This document shows, piece after piece, positions 11,601-24,703 of a DNA stretch of 64,000 nucleotides. Numbering within the stretch: the stretch's first letter is position 1; each line of letters opens with the position of its first letter. A model generated the notes under the pieces. That model was not told the origin of the DNA. It saw only the letters and a program-made list of their open reading frames with translations, and made no database searches. Origin of the DNA: Copromyces sp. CBS 386.78. Lineage: Eukaryota > Ascomycota > Sordariomycetes > Sordariales > Sordariaceae. Made by a program: the position numbers and the translations under genes. The DNA is taken from NCBI GenBank assembly GCA_030685235.1, contig MU839158.1, positions 154,681 to 218,680 of the forward strand, given 5' to 3'.

Positions 11601-14499
11601 AAAAGTCTGCTCTTAATGGAATTTCAACCCGCGACATCATTCATGAGTGTCACGTCCAGTCAGGTATTTTTGATATCTCTGAGATCGTACGGACTACGGA
11701 GAGCATTGAAGGGAAGAGTGGAGACTAGTGCATGTGGCCCGGATTTCGGCTGTTAAGATGGGTCTCTGATAGGTTGACTGCAGTGTTTAGATTACAACTT
11801 CACTTCATCATTTCCTCAAACTTTCCCCAAATAAAACCTCGAGATCATTGAATTCTGAATTCTCTTCCTTGTCATGGCTCACATTCTCAGCAGGTGAATT
11901 CTGTATGACTCGATTTCTTGCTCTTGTTTGAAGTTATTGAGCGGGATTTTAACAACAACAGGTACCTTGCAGGTAAGCCTCACTCTTGTGCTTATAACTA
12001 CTTCAGGTATTCCAAAAATTCAGATACAACTTAGTTACATCTCGTTTGACGTAAACTACGTCCAAAGCCCTGAGCGTCTTTTTATCATAGCTTGTAGGTA
12101 TCCTGCCCCATGTCTCTTCTCAGCAGATGCGGTCACCCCCCTTGTATTGGCTAGAGCGCTTCGTCATTGCGAGCAGGGAGGGGTTTTTGGTTAGGGTAGG
12201 ATTCATGTTATGTCCTGTGATATTATTCACGACGATTCTTGCGAATATTTCTGCGGCCTATATTCGGCATACTCCTCGCTTGTTTTGAAAATATTCTTTA
12301 GATGGAAATAGACTATCAGGGAACTCGAAAACCATTTCGATTTGCAGTTGAATATATATCATCTTTCACAAGTCGCATAGGCCTAGTCAGGATGCAGCAA
12401 GGGAAAGATGCAGTATGCACCATGTGAAGTGTACCTTGAACCTTGGGCAATTCCGCCGCTTCTGGCCACTTGGAGTTGGTTTGGGCTTTTGCATCATTCG
12501 ACAGTTTTGCCGAGAAAGCTCTTGGTCTCGCAGATTTGACGTCCAAACTAACAGCATAAGGTACCCAGCTCCCGTCCCAGGAGGTCGTTCCGCACCCTCC
12601 TATTCTACGTGAAGGTTGCACAGTCACTCTGCCGTCATACTCAATAGCGGCCACAAGGAGTACGGAGCGACACAGTCCATTCCCGCTTGGCACAAGCAGT
12701 TGCTGCCGCTCTTGGATGTCTGTCCTGACACAAATACGATGCTATCGACTTCCTTGCCATCGATATCACCTCGCCTAAAGTCATAATGAGACCCTGTAGC
12801 TAGGCTCTGGTAGGGCACACATTTACATATTCAGATTGTCACAGCGCAATGTATGCTACCAAGAAAAGCATAGGCACCTCGGGTCGGACCAAGACAATGG
12901 CAGCAAGGGGTGTTGGAGCCAACCGAGCTTGAAAATCCTGGACAAAACACGGCCGGGCTGATGCTATCACTCGAAACCGTAGCAAGATTCATTCATCACC
13001 CATGAACCCCAGCTTTCTCCAGACTGCTAGAACTGCTTCCCGCCCATCCTCACCATCATCTCTTGTAATGTACCCGTCCAAGCCGTACATCCTCGCCCAT
13101 TGACGCGGCACTGGTATTTGATCCACCACACCTCGGCGCCCCGAGCCACCCTCCTCCAGCACTTTGACCCTTCCCAACGGGCACTGCAACCGCTACCACG
13201 TCGAGATTAGCTTAGTCCGTTAAAATTTAATCTGGATTCAATTCGGTTCCAGCTTTCAACTTGTCTTTGTCCCGCGACGCGCCCGCCCGTTCACTCGGTT
13301 GAACCGCCACAGCCAACAGCGAGATGAGATACGCGGGCATATGACTTGGTACCCCATTACCAAGCAGACCGAGTTCGACCTGATCTCACCTTGCCCGCCT
13401 TGGTACGACATCATCCAGGCAGCTTCTCGGAGCTTTACTGGATGTTCTGCGTATCACATCGCGGCGTTGCCTTGTCATGAGTGGCCTGGCGACTGCTATG
13501 TACACGCCCCCTCCCTTGCATCCCCATGTTCGCACTCTCTCCTGTGTCCAGGATGGGCCAGTCTGACAGGGGGAAGCCTGGAACATGGGCTGCAACTGCC
13601 TGCAGAAGGCGGCCCACATGCCAAGGCCCCACCTTGTAAGCTACGCCTGCACTTGCCTGATGGGACGCAAATCCATGTGCGCTTGCGCATTTCATTCTGC
13701 TTCATGGAAGGAAACATGGAATGAAGTGAAAAAGCGGATGATATCAACATGTCTGAAGCCAAGGCCTGGATCACGCTCTCGTGCCTCTTTTTCTCATGGG
13801 ATGACACCCCGGGGGAACTAGCATAAATTTATCGCATCAAGATCAGTCCGCGTGCCGTCCAAGCATGCGAGTGAAAGTTACAAGTTCGAGTTCTCTTGGA
13901 AAAGCGATAGAGACACCCGACCACGGCGCGCCCGGCGGGACCCGGAAACATGAGATTCCAAGCTGACTGAGCGAACCGAACTCGACCGGACTTACGTACA
14001 ATCTTTCCCCCGACCTGTTTTTATCCTCTTGCTTTCTTGTTCCCTTTTTGTTCATTCGTGATTCGACCGGCGAACGAACCCCATACCCATCATCATATCT
14101 GGAGCCTGTCCCCCCTTCCACCTCACCCCCCTCGCCGTGCCATCACTGCAACAAGTTTCGTCCGACTGGTCGGCTCGTGGTTTTTCTGATTTGCGCCAAC
14201 CAACCATTTCACACGCCCGGCTACCTACCTGACTCTTGTGCGTCCTTCAGTTTGCAAATCCCATATGCACAACCTAACTTTCTTTCTGCATCACCCAGTG
14301 CATCACCCAGCGCGCGTGCATTCCAGATCCAAATCAGAGCTTTAGACTCTCACTCGGCTGTGACCCTTGGTCCCTCCTCCCCCCTCACACCTGCCCCCCT
14401 CCTCCAGTGCGCGAGTGCTTCCACCACCCCGGCCAACCCAACTATATCAAGACACGTCGTTTCGCAGACCCGTTGACGTGGTTGACGTCGCCTGCACTC
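5619..14499. other. 8.9-kb interval without a convincing gene
   Basis: This is the shared upstream region of the divergent Dis3 and Rsc7 genes. Base composition is balanced and not of the RIP type, unlike the right end of the window. Reading frames are short and none shows a family I recognise. The longest are 10007..10687 (-, 226 codons), 9306..9815 (-, 169 codons) and 12316..12693 (-, 125 codons); their codon use lacks the strong C/G third-base bias of the neighbours. The last 450 bases before 14500 are very C/T-rich (many CCCCTCC and CCACC runs), which fits the promoter and leader of the Rsc7 gene. No tRNA, snRNA or tandem array was found by eye. Confidence 0.5.
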
Positions 14500-17303
14500 A
14501 TGTACGCAGCACAGCCAAACGGCGTTGATAGTGCAACGATCAATCCCGCTGCGCTCAACACAGGTATGCCACCATCACTTTTTTGTTTTTCCTTTAGTGT
14601 CTGTCTGCCCTGCCCTGGGGGTCTTGGAATATTTCCCGAACAGTTACCCCGTGTCGCTCCGTGTCGCTGGTCCCTTGCGACCGGGACTGCGTGATGGGTG
14701 CCACGGTGCGTCGTTTGCGTTCTGCGTGAGCGGTGCGTGTGCGTGAACCATGACGGCGGTGTTTGGTGCCGGACGAGGCCCGGGCAAGGGTGGATCCGTT
14801 CAGTCCAATATCGAGCCGACTTCGATGCCGATGGGATCCGGACGGCATGTCATCATCACCTTCCCCCGTCCGTATCTTTGTTTAGTACTATCCATGGCGC
14901 CAGGATGGCATCGGTGCGGGGAGTGCCTTCATTCTACAGGTGCTTGCGGGCCCAAGAGATGCGCTGCCTTGGCCTGGGGCCGCCTGGCTGGGTCTGCGAC
15001 AATGATCAATGGAAGTCATTGCCCCGCAACCCGCCCGCTCGGCATCCACCAACACCCCCCCTCCCCGCTCCCGCCAGCGCCATTCAGGGCATGGGCGCCC
15101 GCACAACCCAACTCGGACCTCCACCGCGCCGCTGGGATTCGCGGACCGCTCGCGTCTAGGCACTTATCATCTCCGTCGCGTCAATAGATTTGCCAGTCGC
15201 TCTGCAATCTCGTTTCCTCTTCTTTCATCTGGAAACGCTGTCGCAATATCCTTGCATGTGAAATACTGACGTGCGCATCCTGACCAGACTTGAGCGAGCC
15301 ACCACGGAATCTCAAACGGGAACGTTCTCCCGAAGATTATCAATACTCAGGACCGCCAGGGTCTACTGGTGATGACGGTATGTTGTGCTTTACATCCTGA
15401 TCCTGTGTACCTGTTTCGTCTGCAACTCGGTGTGCCCTCTCCCCTTGTTACATGTTCAGTCGTGCTACGAGGTGCTTGCCGTTGAACACGCTGACACCGT
15501 TTTGCGCCCTGAACAGGTGGTGATAAGCAGCAGCCTAGAAAGCGAGGAAGACCGATGAAGTCCAGCAGACCATCTGGGGGTGTCCCCGAGCCCGTTGGCC
15601 AGGGCCCCATTGCGCCGTCTATCCAACAGACACTTCCACCACAGACACCACAGAATCAGAATGCTCCTCTCCCGACACAAACACCCACGTATGCCCCCGC
15701 GCCCGCGCCCGCCCCCGTAGCCGCGCCTCTCCAGGCTTCGCCTCCCAAGACGACCCCAACCAAGACGACCCTGAAAGCCCTTCCGACCGTTCGCGACCAC
15801 ACAACCGACCAGCTTGGCCCTGGCGGAGATGAATACTTGCCGAGGGAGATTGATGAGGCCGGTGAGAAGAAGGTTATGCCAAATGGGCAGCTTACCGGAA
15901 ATCGTGAATACAGATGCCGAACGTTCTTGGTACCCAACCGAGGCGATAAGCTTTTCATGTTGGCGACCGAATGTGCCCGAGTTCTCGGCTACCGCGACTC
16001 ATACCTGCTCTTCAACAAGAACAGATCACTGTACAAGATCATAGCGAACCAGGAGGAGAAGGACGACCTTGTGAACCAGGAGATCTTGCCTTTCTCGTAC
16101 AGGTCGCGCCAGATTGCCATCGTCACGGCCCGCAGCATGTTCCGTCAGTTTGGTAGCAGGGTTATTACCAACGGCCGCCGCGTCAGGGACGATTACTGGG
16201 AAACAAAGGCACGGAAGCAAGGCTTCACCGAGGCCGATCTGGCCGGGGAGAAGAGACCTGGGGGAACCAAGGCCCGGGAAGCAGCCGCCGAAGCCAACCA
16301 GAACTCCATGCTCGGAGGACCTCACGGGGAGATCATCTACAACACGAACCCAGGCCCCTATGGCGCCCCGCAGCCCCTCGTACAACCAGGTATGATTGGA
16401 CCGCCGCCAACAACCTCGACCAGAATGCCCGTAATAACACTAGGACCAGATTACAATGATTCCAGGAGCCGGGACTACTCGACTATTCTCAAGACTGGCC
16501 CGCGACAGGAGATCACTGGTCCGCCTTATCAGGATCGGACCCAGACTACACCTCTGTCCGACCTGCACGCGCAAGCTCACCATGCAGCCGAATTCAACCG
16601 GGCCGTTAACCAGCAACGGGAGATGCGTGGTGAATATCTCCAAAACCTGTGGCGGAGGCCTCATGATCAAGCCACTGCCACGAACCTGGGCCAGCCGGTC
16701 GGCTCTGAAGCCTCTGCTGCTCCTACCAGCCGGCCAGCCGCGTCGTCTCATGCCCCTAGTTCTGGATTACAGCAACCTGCCATCGTGCCAAACCAGAGCC
16801 CTCAAATGATGATGACGGCGGCACCATACTCGCAGCCCATTCATGCACAGGCTTCGGCCAGTCAAGGTACAATGAGAGGTATGGCTCCAGCTCCAGCTCA
16901 GAACAGCTCGAAGCCAACAAACTCTTCGTCAGCTCCTAGCGGAAGCATGCCACAACCCGGCCAGAACTACGGCTATACAAATTCACAGATGTGGCCCCCG
17001 ACGCCCCAAACGCCGCAGCACAGCTACTCAGCCTACACTGCCCAGCCCCAACAGCCTCATTCTCAGCAATCCCCTGCTCCTCAGTTGCGACACTCGGGTT
17101 CAGGAAGCCAGGTTCAGCCAAATAACATGTCTTACTCAACCATGCCCAGCATGAACCAAGGCTATGGTGCTCCCTCACAGGGGATGTATTCTGCTGAAAC
17201 TCCACGCCAATACATGCACCAGAGCGCGCCGTCCCCGGCCGTTTCGCAGCCATGGACTCAGCAACAGCAAACTGCTACGTGGTGGTCCAACCAACCACAG
17301 TAG
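14500..17303 (+). CDS. rsc7: Rsc7/Swp82 family subunit of SWI/SNF-type chromatin remodeller
   Basis: Exons 14500..14563, 15288..15377 and 15517..17303 join in frame to 646 aa. The first exon encodes only MYAAQPNGVDSATINPAALNT. Intron 1 is long (724 nt) and intron 2 is 139 nt. An AT-hook-like RKRGRP lies near residues 58-64, directly after the second junction, followed by a Pro/Ala-rich stretch. The conserved Rsc7/Swp82 region (about residues 155-300) is clear: it includes MPNGQLTGNREY, TFLVPNRGDKLFMLATECAR and a downstream RQIAIVTARSMFRQFG block. The C-terminal half is Gln/Pro/Ser-rich and disordered. Family members are accessory subunits of the RSC and SWI/SNF nucleosome remodellers. I cannot tell from sequence which complex this one joins. 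Confidence 0.92.
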
Positions 17304-18930
17304 ACGAAGATGGCACTTTGTTGGGTGCGCGTTTGGTTCGGTGTGACCAGACATGTTATTGATACGGCGCCATTCTTTGACACTTCTGTCTCATCCAGGA
17401 GGGTAAAACGATTGCTGAAAATACACGCCTTCCGCCCAGCCATCCTTCTTCAGTTTCCGAGTTTCAAACGTTTCAGAGATACCCCAGTATTCGTATTATT
17501 GGAGAGGCGAGCGTGCCTTTTATTGGGCGGGCGTGCAACGGGTTTGCAGCATTCGGTTTTCCCGGTATCGGATTATAGAGGAGTCCATGGTGGGTGGAGG
17601 GCAGGTACCATGTTTGTTCGGCTTTCTTTTTTTTTTCTTTTTCTCTTCGGATGATACCTCTTTTGTTGGCGTGCTTGCTCAGCTGGCTCTCCGGTCCTTG
17701 CTCTCTTTCTCCCCAACTCGCGAAGGTGCTCAACGGCTGTACACATACGCTTCCTGCCGACTCGAGATACTCGGTTGTTTGGCAATTTTGTGGCTATTAT
17801 GACTTTCAGCTATACGATTCCTGGTGATTTCGTATGCTTGGGTTGGGATTCTCAGCACTGAGGTGCTTGGTTTCAGGAGATGAGATAGAAGGAAAGGTTT
17901 CTTGGTCACATACGAGTGTTATACCCTGTTTTCGCGGTGGAGGGAATTTTGTATCTCTTTGCACTTGGATCTATCTCTCTTCGCTTCATCTCTTGTTAGG
18001 ATTTTTATGACCCCCCTTTATTTGCTTTCCCGATATGAATTCTCCTTGGTTTTGTTCGGTCAGCAAGGAATTGTCAGGATGACGCACCACGTAGCGGTTT
18101 AGGGTACGCTCTTCTCAAATTGGATTATTCTTTATCTGGCTACGCTCAGTTTCCGTCTTTTGTCACTCATGTTCTCGCGTCTTCATGTTGTGTCTGGTTA
18201 TCGATGTACTGGTCTGTTTCGATCGTTATTTAGCTCTTGCCTACTTCATTTCTTTCAAGCTGAGTCAGGATGTATACTCGTGTTAAAGGAGATATCAACA
18301 GGGACACCACTTTTCTTTCGAGGTCTTGAAGCAAGCTAGCTATATCATATTTCATCTTGGGCACTTAGCTCGTATACTTACCTTCGCTTCTGGCACCCAT
18401 CCTCACAGGATGAGGGTGGTGGCCGCCTCAAGGGCTTTATGTGTTTCATATGCTTCATCCCTGTTTCCGCTCCCGAGTGTGCTATTCGATATCTGGCCGT
18501 GGACTGCTTCGAACATGTCAAGTAGTTGACCATGTTTGAATCACTAGACTGGCTGGGCTCAGTGAGCAAGGAACACTCAAGTGGAAATTGGACCGTCACT
18601 TTATTCCCATGACCCCCATCCAGTACACGAGAGCTGTTCACAATGTTTTCAGGGTAACCGTTTGTGAATCAATATGGTTCTTTACTATCGCTGAAGCTGA
18701 TATCTGTGCTCATGGCCGATTAGTCAGTCACTCCAAGTTCATCGCTACATATGTTACAATATAATTCAGCGGCATATACTTTCATAAAACATTGCAAATG
18801 ATATAAAATATCTACTTTTGACGATTCGGTCTACCAATCTTCCAATTTGCTTAGCTTTCGTCTGTCATGACAACAACCCCATATAGCCAGCTCAACATTA
18901 TAGTCCCCTACCACCCATAAAGACATCTGA
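17304..18930. other. Convergent 3' spacer between Rsc7 and Trs65 genes
   Basis: These 1.6 kb lie between two facing stop codons. The sequence is T-rich on the plus strand, with a long T run at about 17627-17648, and has no frame longer than about 90 codons. It probably holds long 3' UTRs. I see no RNA gene or transposon sequence. Confidence 0.5.
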
Positions 18931-21070
18931 TCACTCCACAGACACTTCCTCAAACACCTCCCCCTCCGCCTCTCCCTCCTCCCCTTTTTTCTCATCCCCA
19001 TCCTTCCCCCCAGCCCTAACAACAATGGCAGGCAACTCCCTCACATCCACATGCTCCTGACTTCCCAAATCCACAATCCTCACCGCCTCAATGCCCAACA
19101 CCCCCTCCTTAAGCGCCAAAAACCTCAACTCAACCACCGCACACGCGTTCGGCGCCAGCGGCCCCACACGCGCGTCCGCGGATAGGCACACAACCTCGGT
19201 GCTGTCCACCACGCTGCTGCGCTGCATCGCGTGCACCACGTTATCGTCCAGCACGGCGTCCGCGATCAGCGGATCGCGCTTGTTGGAGGGTGCGGCGGTG
19301 GAGAGGGCGCGGTGCGTGCGGACTTCGTTCCGTCGACGCTTGGGGAGGGCGAAGAGGGCTAGTTTGCGCTGGGAAGCGGGGGAGGTTCCGGAGGTGGTGG
19401 TATTGGAGGGGGCTGTGAGGATGGCAGGGATGCCGGAGGCGGCGGCGGCGATGCTGATGCTATTACTGCGGGTGGTGATGATGGTGGTGTTGGTGCCACC
19501 GTTGGTGCCGTTGGTGCTGCCGTGGGTGGTGGTTGTTGAAGCAGCGGGGGTGTTGGAGGCGGCACTTTCTGGTTTAGTCCTGTTGACGACGAATACAGTC
19601 CAGGCAAATTCTTCGCCGGCCAACACGGGCCGGTCGGGCCCGACAAAGGTCACGGTTATCCCAAAGTCCGGGATGGGCGTCTCGAAGCTGCGCTGCGTTG
19701 TGATGGAGGCCTCGAGCGATGGGAGCGCGTCCGGGCGGGTGACGGAGGGCGAAACAAGCGGCATCGAGTCGACGCCGCCTGAGATGGACAGCTGGCTGGG
19801 CTTGTGTCGGCGCTCGATCGGCTTCGTCATGGGCGTGCCGAAGCCTGGGTTGACGGGAAGCGTGAAGTCCAAAGGTGTAGTCCAGGACATGGTCAGTTTC
19901 GGTATGCAGGGGTCGGCACCGTCGGGCTGGACGAGGACAGCCACTTCGACCGTGATGACTAGCTCGCGGGAGGGGTTCTTGCTGATGATGTCGAGCTGGC
20001 GCGGGGCGAGCCGGTAGAGGAAGGTGAGGTGGTCGTGGGCGACGCAGTGTAAGGGGAGGGCCATGAGGTCTTCGCTGTTGAGGTCGTCGACCGTGCCGTC
20101 GGTTACGGCTAGGTCGATCTTTTGCAGGGCGGCTTCGCAGTCGAAGAAGGGGGTGAAATCCACCTCGAGAAGGGCGATCAGGGCTGGACTTGGTGGGCTG
20201 GTGTTGGGCCGCGCGAAACGTACTCGCGTGTGGACGACGGGATAAACTCGAAGCCTGAGGCTTTGCATGCCCCTGAATAGACGTAGTGGTTGTTTTGTCT
20301 GTGTGACAGGGGCTACTCTGGATACTCGGAGAGCGGAAAGACGGGGTTGGATACCGCCTAGCATTGGGTCATCGGCGAAAGACTCGAGGAGGTTGAGGCC
20401 TGCTGGTGCGCAGCTTTGCATGTAGCCGTCGTCGACCATATCTCGGGATTTCCTTGGGTCCAAAAGCTTCAAGCCGGCAGTTGCTGCGAAGACGATCGAG
20501 GGCGCTTGTAATCTCATCCTTGGTCGTGATACGAAGACGGGCATCTTCCAAATGGCGTAGACGTATGAATCCTTTCCATCATCAGCGTTGCTGTCCCCAC
20601 CCTCTTCTGTCTTCTCCTTTCCCTGCTCCCCTTCCCCGGTACTCAAGATGATAGCATCGGCTGTGTCTGGAACGAGTCCGGTGTAGATGATCTCAGACGC
20701 CGGCGGACCTTCCCGGTCGGATCCATGTCCGTTTACTATCTGAGCCTCCAACGTAACGACTATACGGGATAGTGATGATCGTAGTGTCTCCTCATATTGG
20801 CGAGGCGTGCGGAGTACAAGATAGACATCAGCGGTCTCATCTGCAGTCGGGGCATGAGTAAAGTGCAAGAACATTTCGGGTACGTGATGCCAACCTCATA
20901 CCGAAAAACAGCACATCTCGCTGGCTGATGCCTTCTAGTAAGCTTGGTGGTGAAGCTGTGTCTGCCTTGAAGTTGATAGCGGATGGAATGATGTAACGGA
21001 AATTGGACTGTTCCAGAAATGCTCGGCCATCATCGTGGGCGTCGTCGTCGTCATTCATGTTGTAAGCCAT
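18931..21070 (-). CDS. trs65: TRAPPII complex subunit Trs65-like
   Basis: On the minus strand exon 1 is 21070..20902 and exon 2 is 20840..18931. The 61-nt intron (GTATGA donor, CAG acceptor) joins DVLFF to DETADVYLVLRTP in frame, giving 692 aa. The internal ATG inside the intron at 20874 is therefore not the start. The order and content match the fungal Trs65 family: an N-terminal beta-rich segment, a middle segment with TMSWTTPLDFTLPVNPGFGTP, then a C-terminal immunoglobulin-like part ending near GVLGIEAVRIVDL. An Asn/Thr/Ser/Ala low-complexity insert lies near residues 500-560. Trs65 joins the TRAPPII tethering complex and Rab exchange factor at the late Golgi, and is known mainly from fungi. 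It shares a 720-bp divergent promoter region with prp40. Confidence 0.85.
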
Positions 21071-21790
21071 TGTGTTGTGCAGATATGAGTGAGTGTCGTC
21101 GGTTCAGTCGTTTGCCTCTCCTGGGGTTTTATGCGAGGCCACCTCGGTACTTGGTTGCCAGTTAGAGTGGAAGACGACGTTGAATTCCTTTCCTGTTTGC
21201 TCGGCCGTGTTTGCTGGTCCAATTATGAGATGCGAAATATATCCCGTCATGAATTGTCTTGTTCAAGTAGATCAAATATGTGGCAGGTACTACAGTGAAG
21301 GCATTCAGGGGTCGTAGGTAGAGGTACCTTAGGTGGACTGAATCGGGCGCCGGTGTCATGGTAACCGAGACTGACTGGTAAGGACCGTAACACCGCAAGT
21401 CCACAATGCACCGGCAAGGGCCCGGCCGGCGCCTTCTGGGACAGCGACAGCGACAAGCCTGGAGTGCCGGGGGCCACCCTGGAGTGACTGACAGCCTGAG
21501 CAATCCACGGCCCCACAGACGCTGAGATGGCCCGTGCAACGCACTCCCCGGCTACGGTCTTGGCATTTGAGCCGCAGCACCCAAACTGCAGTGGATCCGT
21601 GCACTTTCCTGGCATTCTTTCGCCTGTCGCGCATTTTCTTGGGGTCCTCTTCCAATTCGCAGCCATTGAAAGTTTTCTTCAACCCCACGACCGCATCGCT
21701 GCCCGACCCCCGACACCGTACAACTTGGCTGAAATATCTAGCTACGGAAAGGAATATCTCTTCTCGGTATCGACCACATACTCAACCACG
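21071..21790. other. Divergent promoter region of trs65 and prp40
   Basis: This region of 720 bases separates two start codons pointing away from each other. It contains promoters and leaders for both genes. An ATG-initiated frame across 21527..21946 overlaps the first exon of prp40 in that exon's own frame only from its in-frame Met at 21791 onward, so the upstream part is not taken as coding. No RNA gene is visible. Confidence 0.5.
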
Positions 21791-24703
21791 ATGAATCCGC
21801 TGCCCGGCGGGCCGTTCCCGGTGCCAGGCGTGACCTGGCAAGAACACCGTACGCCTGAAGGACGCGTGTACTACTACAACTCCCTGACGAGGGTCACGCA
21901 ATGGACCAAGCCGGAGGAGCTGATGACTCCCGCCGAGGTACGTTGATAGTATCCCCAGCCCAGTGCTGAAACCAAGTACTAACAGTCTCCTAGCGTGCGC
22001 TTGCCAACCAGCCATGGAAAGAGTACACGGCCGAGGGCGGAAAAAAGTATTGGTACAATACCGAAACAAAGCAAAGCTCGTGGGAGATGCCTGAAATCTA
22101 TAAGCAGGCTCTTGGTGTCGGAACTACGACGCCGACCAGCGCTGCGTAAGTCCTTGATTCATGCGCACTCGGCCAGACAGCATCAGTAACTAACATCCTG
22201 CCCAACAGTACTCCTACCGGTCCTTTTTCAGCTCCCGGAGGTGGCCATCAAGGTGGATATGGAGGCGGTGATAACTACCGCCCCGACAACCGTGATCGCG
22301 ACCGCGACCGTGACTACCGTGACCGTGATCGGGACCGTGATCGTGACTATCGCGATCGTGATAGGGATCGAGATCGTGACCACCACCGCGACCACAGGGA
22401 CCACCGTGATCACCGAGAGCCATTGGGAGAGTCACGGCAGTTGACGTTCGGCAATAACAATGCCCCTCCAGCTTTCGTTCCTGCGACCGCCGATCCCGAA
22501 TATGCGACGCCAGAGGAGGCTGAGGCTGCCTTCGTCAAACTCCTGAAACGCAGTGGCGTCCAGCCCGACTGGACTTGGGAACAAACCCTGCGAGCAGTTC
22601 TCAAGGACCCTCAGTATCGCGCTATCAAGGATCCAAAGGATCGCAAGGCCGCTTTCGAGAAGTATTGCCATGATGTCATTGTTCAAGACAAGGAGCGTGC
22701 AAAAGAGAGACTAACCAAGCTGCGCGCCGATTTCGCTACGATGCTTCGGAGTCACCCGGAAATCAAGCATTATACTCGCTGGAAGACCGCGCGGCCCATG
22801 ATCGAGGGCGAGACCATCTTCCGATCTACCAATGACGATAACGAGCGACGCCAGCTGTTTGAGGACTACCGTGTTGAGCTCAGGAAGGCGCATAAGGATC
22901 AGCAGATCGCCTTGCGCAAGAGCGCTATGGATGGTTTGATTGAGCTTCTCCCTAAGCTTGACCTTGAGCCCTACACCCGGTGGTCTGAAGCACAAGGCAC
23001 TATCGAGAGCACTGCCGAGTTCCAACAGGATGAGAAGTACAAGTCCCTTAGCAAGTATGATATCCTGACCGTCTTCCAAAATCACGTCAAGGCTTTGGAA
23101 CGCACCTTCAACGACTCCAGGCAAGAGGAGAAGAATAAGAAGCTCCGCAAGGAGCGCCAGAACCGCGACAACTTCTGCGCGCTTCTTGCCGAGTTGAGAA
23201 AGGATGGTAAGATCAAAGCAGGATCAAAGTGGTCCAAGATCTATCCTCTTATCGAACACGATGAGAGGTACTTGGCAATGGCAGGCCAGCCCGGCTCTAC
23301 CCCCATGGAATTATTCTGGGACATTGTCGAGGAAGAAGAACGTGCTTTGAGAACCACCAGGAATGATATCCTGGATGTCATTGATGTGAGTACACTTCAG
23401 CGTATGGCTACTTCCGAATCTCCGCTAACGAAGAATGACAGGATAAACGGTTTGAGGTCACTCCCAAGACTACTTTCCAAGAGTTTGAAGCAATTGTGAA
23501 AGATGACCGCCGCACCGCTAACATTGAGCGCGATATTCTTGAGCTTATTTTCGAGCGTGTAAGTGACCTACATCCACCAAATTCGGGAACGATCATCTGA
23601 CCAACGAAAAACAGCTTCAAGAAAAGAAGGCCAAACGTTCAGCAGATGACGACAAGCATTCCGAACGCCAGCAGCGTCGTGCCTTGGACGATCTTCGTTC
23701 GTACCTCAAGAGGTTGGAACCTCCCATCACGGTCAATGATACTTACGAGCAGGTAGAGGGCCGCATTGCTCAGAGCGACGAGTTCAAGGCCGTCACTTCG
23801 GACGAGGCTCGCCGCGGTGCCTTCGAAAAGCATGTTCGCCGCTTGAAAGAAAAGGAAGAAGAGGCCGAAAGAGACCGATTGCGCCGTCGTGATCGCGTTG
23901 ACTCGTACCGAGACAGGGGCGAGCGCTCTCACCGCAGCAGTGCCCGCTCCGCTCGCAGCCGCAGTCCAGAACACGATCCATACGAGGCAGACCGCCGCAA
24001 GGCCATCGCCGAGCGGGAGCGCAATTTCCGCAAGTCCAGCATGGCAGAGAGCCTGCTTTCGGACCGCAGGTCAGTAGATGGTCACCATGACTCTATTCGA
24101 GACAGAGAGAGAGATCGCGATCGCGAGCGTGATCGTGATCGTCGTGACTACCGTGAACGTGATCGTGAGCGGGACAGAGACCGTGAACGTGACCGTGATC
24201 GCGAGAGAGACAGAGACAGAGATCGGGAGAGAGACCGCGATCACCGGGACAGGGACCGCGCCCGTTCACGTGAACGCGACCGTGATTACGACCGCCGCCC
24301 TCGCCACGACGAGCTCAACCATTATGATCGGGAACGACGCAGTCGCGATGAGGACAGGGAAAGGATCTATCGCAGGCGAGTAATGGATCGCGATGTTGAT
24401 GAGCTGCCATATGGTGACGAGAGACCCAGCTCATCCCGCCGTGCGCGTCCCGAAGAGGACGATCATGACCGCAGGCCCCCGGCAAAGAGAGTCAAGACCG
24501 AGCCGAGCACCACCGCTACTCCTGCCGCCGGTGCTACTGCCGCTCCCGCCACTGCGACCGCCGTTAAGGTTGAGGCTACGAACCCCGCCCCTGATGGCGT
24601 CAAGTCGCCACAGCCTCAAAAGCAACAAGAGAAGGAGAAGACACCGCCGCCACCTGCTGTCGTCCGCGCGGGTAGCGAAGAAGGCGAGATTGAGGAGGAC
24701 TAG
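21791..24703 (+). CDS. prp40: Prp40, U1 snRNP splicing factor with WW and FF domains
   Basis: Five exons (21791..21937, 21994..22145, 22209..23385, 23442..23558, 23615..24703) give 893 aa in frame. WW domain 1 is at about residues 14-44 (W16...YYYN...W38) and WW domain 2 at about 55-86 (W...YWYN...W). An Arg/Asp-rich linker (about 120-175) precedes a series of FF domains from about 200 to 600, including TWEQTLRAVLKDPQYRAI. A long RD/RE/RS-type tail (about 690-800) ends in an acidic EEGEIEED. Prp40 is a U1 snRNP component that bridges the 5' splice site and branch-point factors. The arginine-rich tail is long compared with budding yeast Prp40 and closer to metazoan forms. Introns are 50-63 nt with clear CTAAC or CTGAC branch sites. 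Confidence 0.95.

Noticed and set aside
12316..12818. Overlapping minus-strand frames of 125 and 64 codons that might form a small secreted protein
   Set aside because: No signal peptide, weak codon bias, and no splice junction that joins them convincingly.
19091..20017. 308-codon plus-strand frame opposite trs65
   Set aside because: It is antisense to a supported gene, and its Val/Leu-rich composition follows from the opposite strand's Asn/Thr/Gly codons.
20872..20874. Met codon at 20874 as the start of Trs65
   Set aside because: It lies inside the first intron. The upstream exon starting at 21070 restores the conserved N-terminus.
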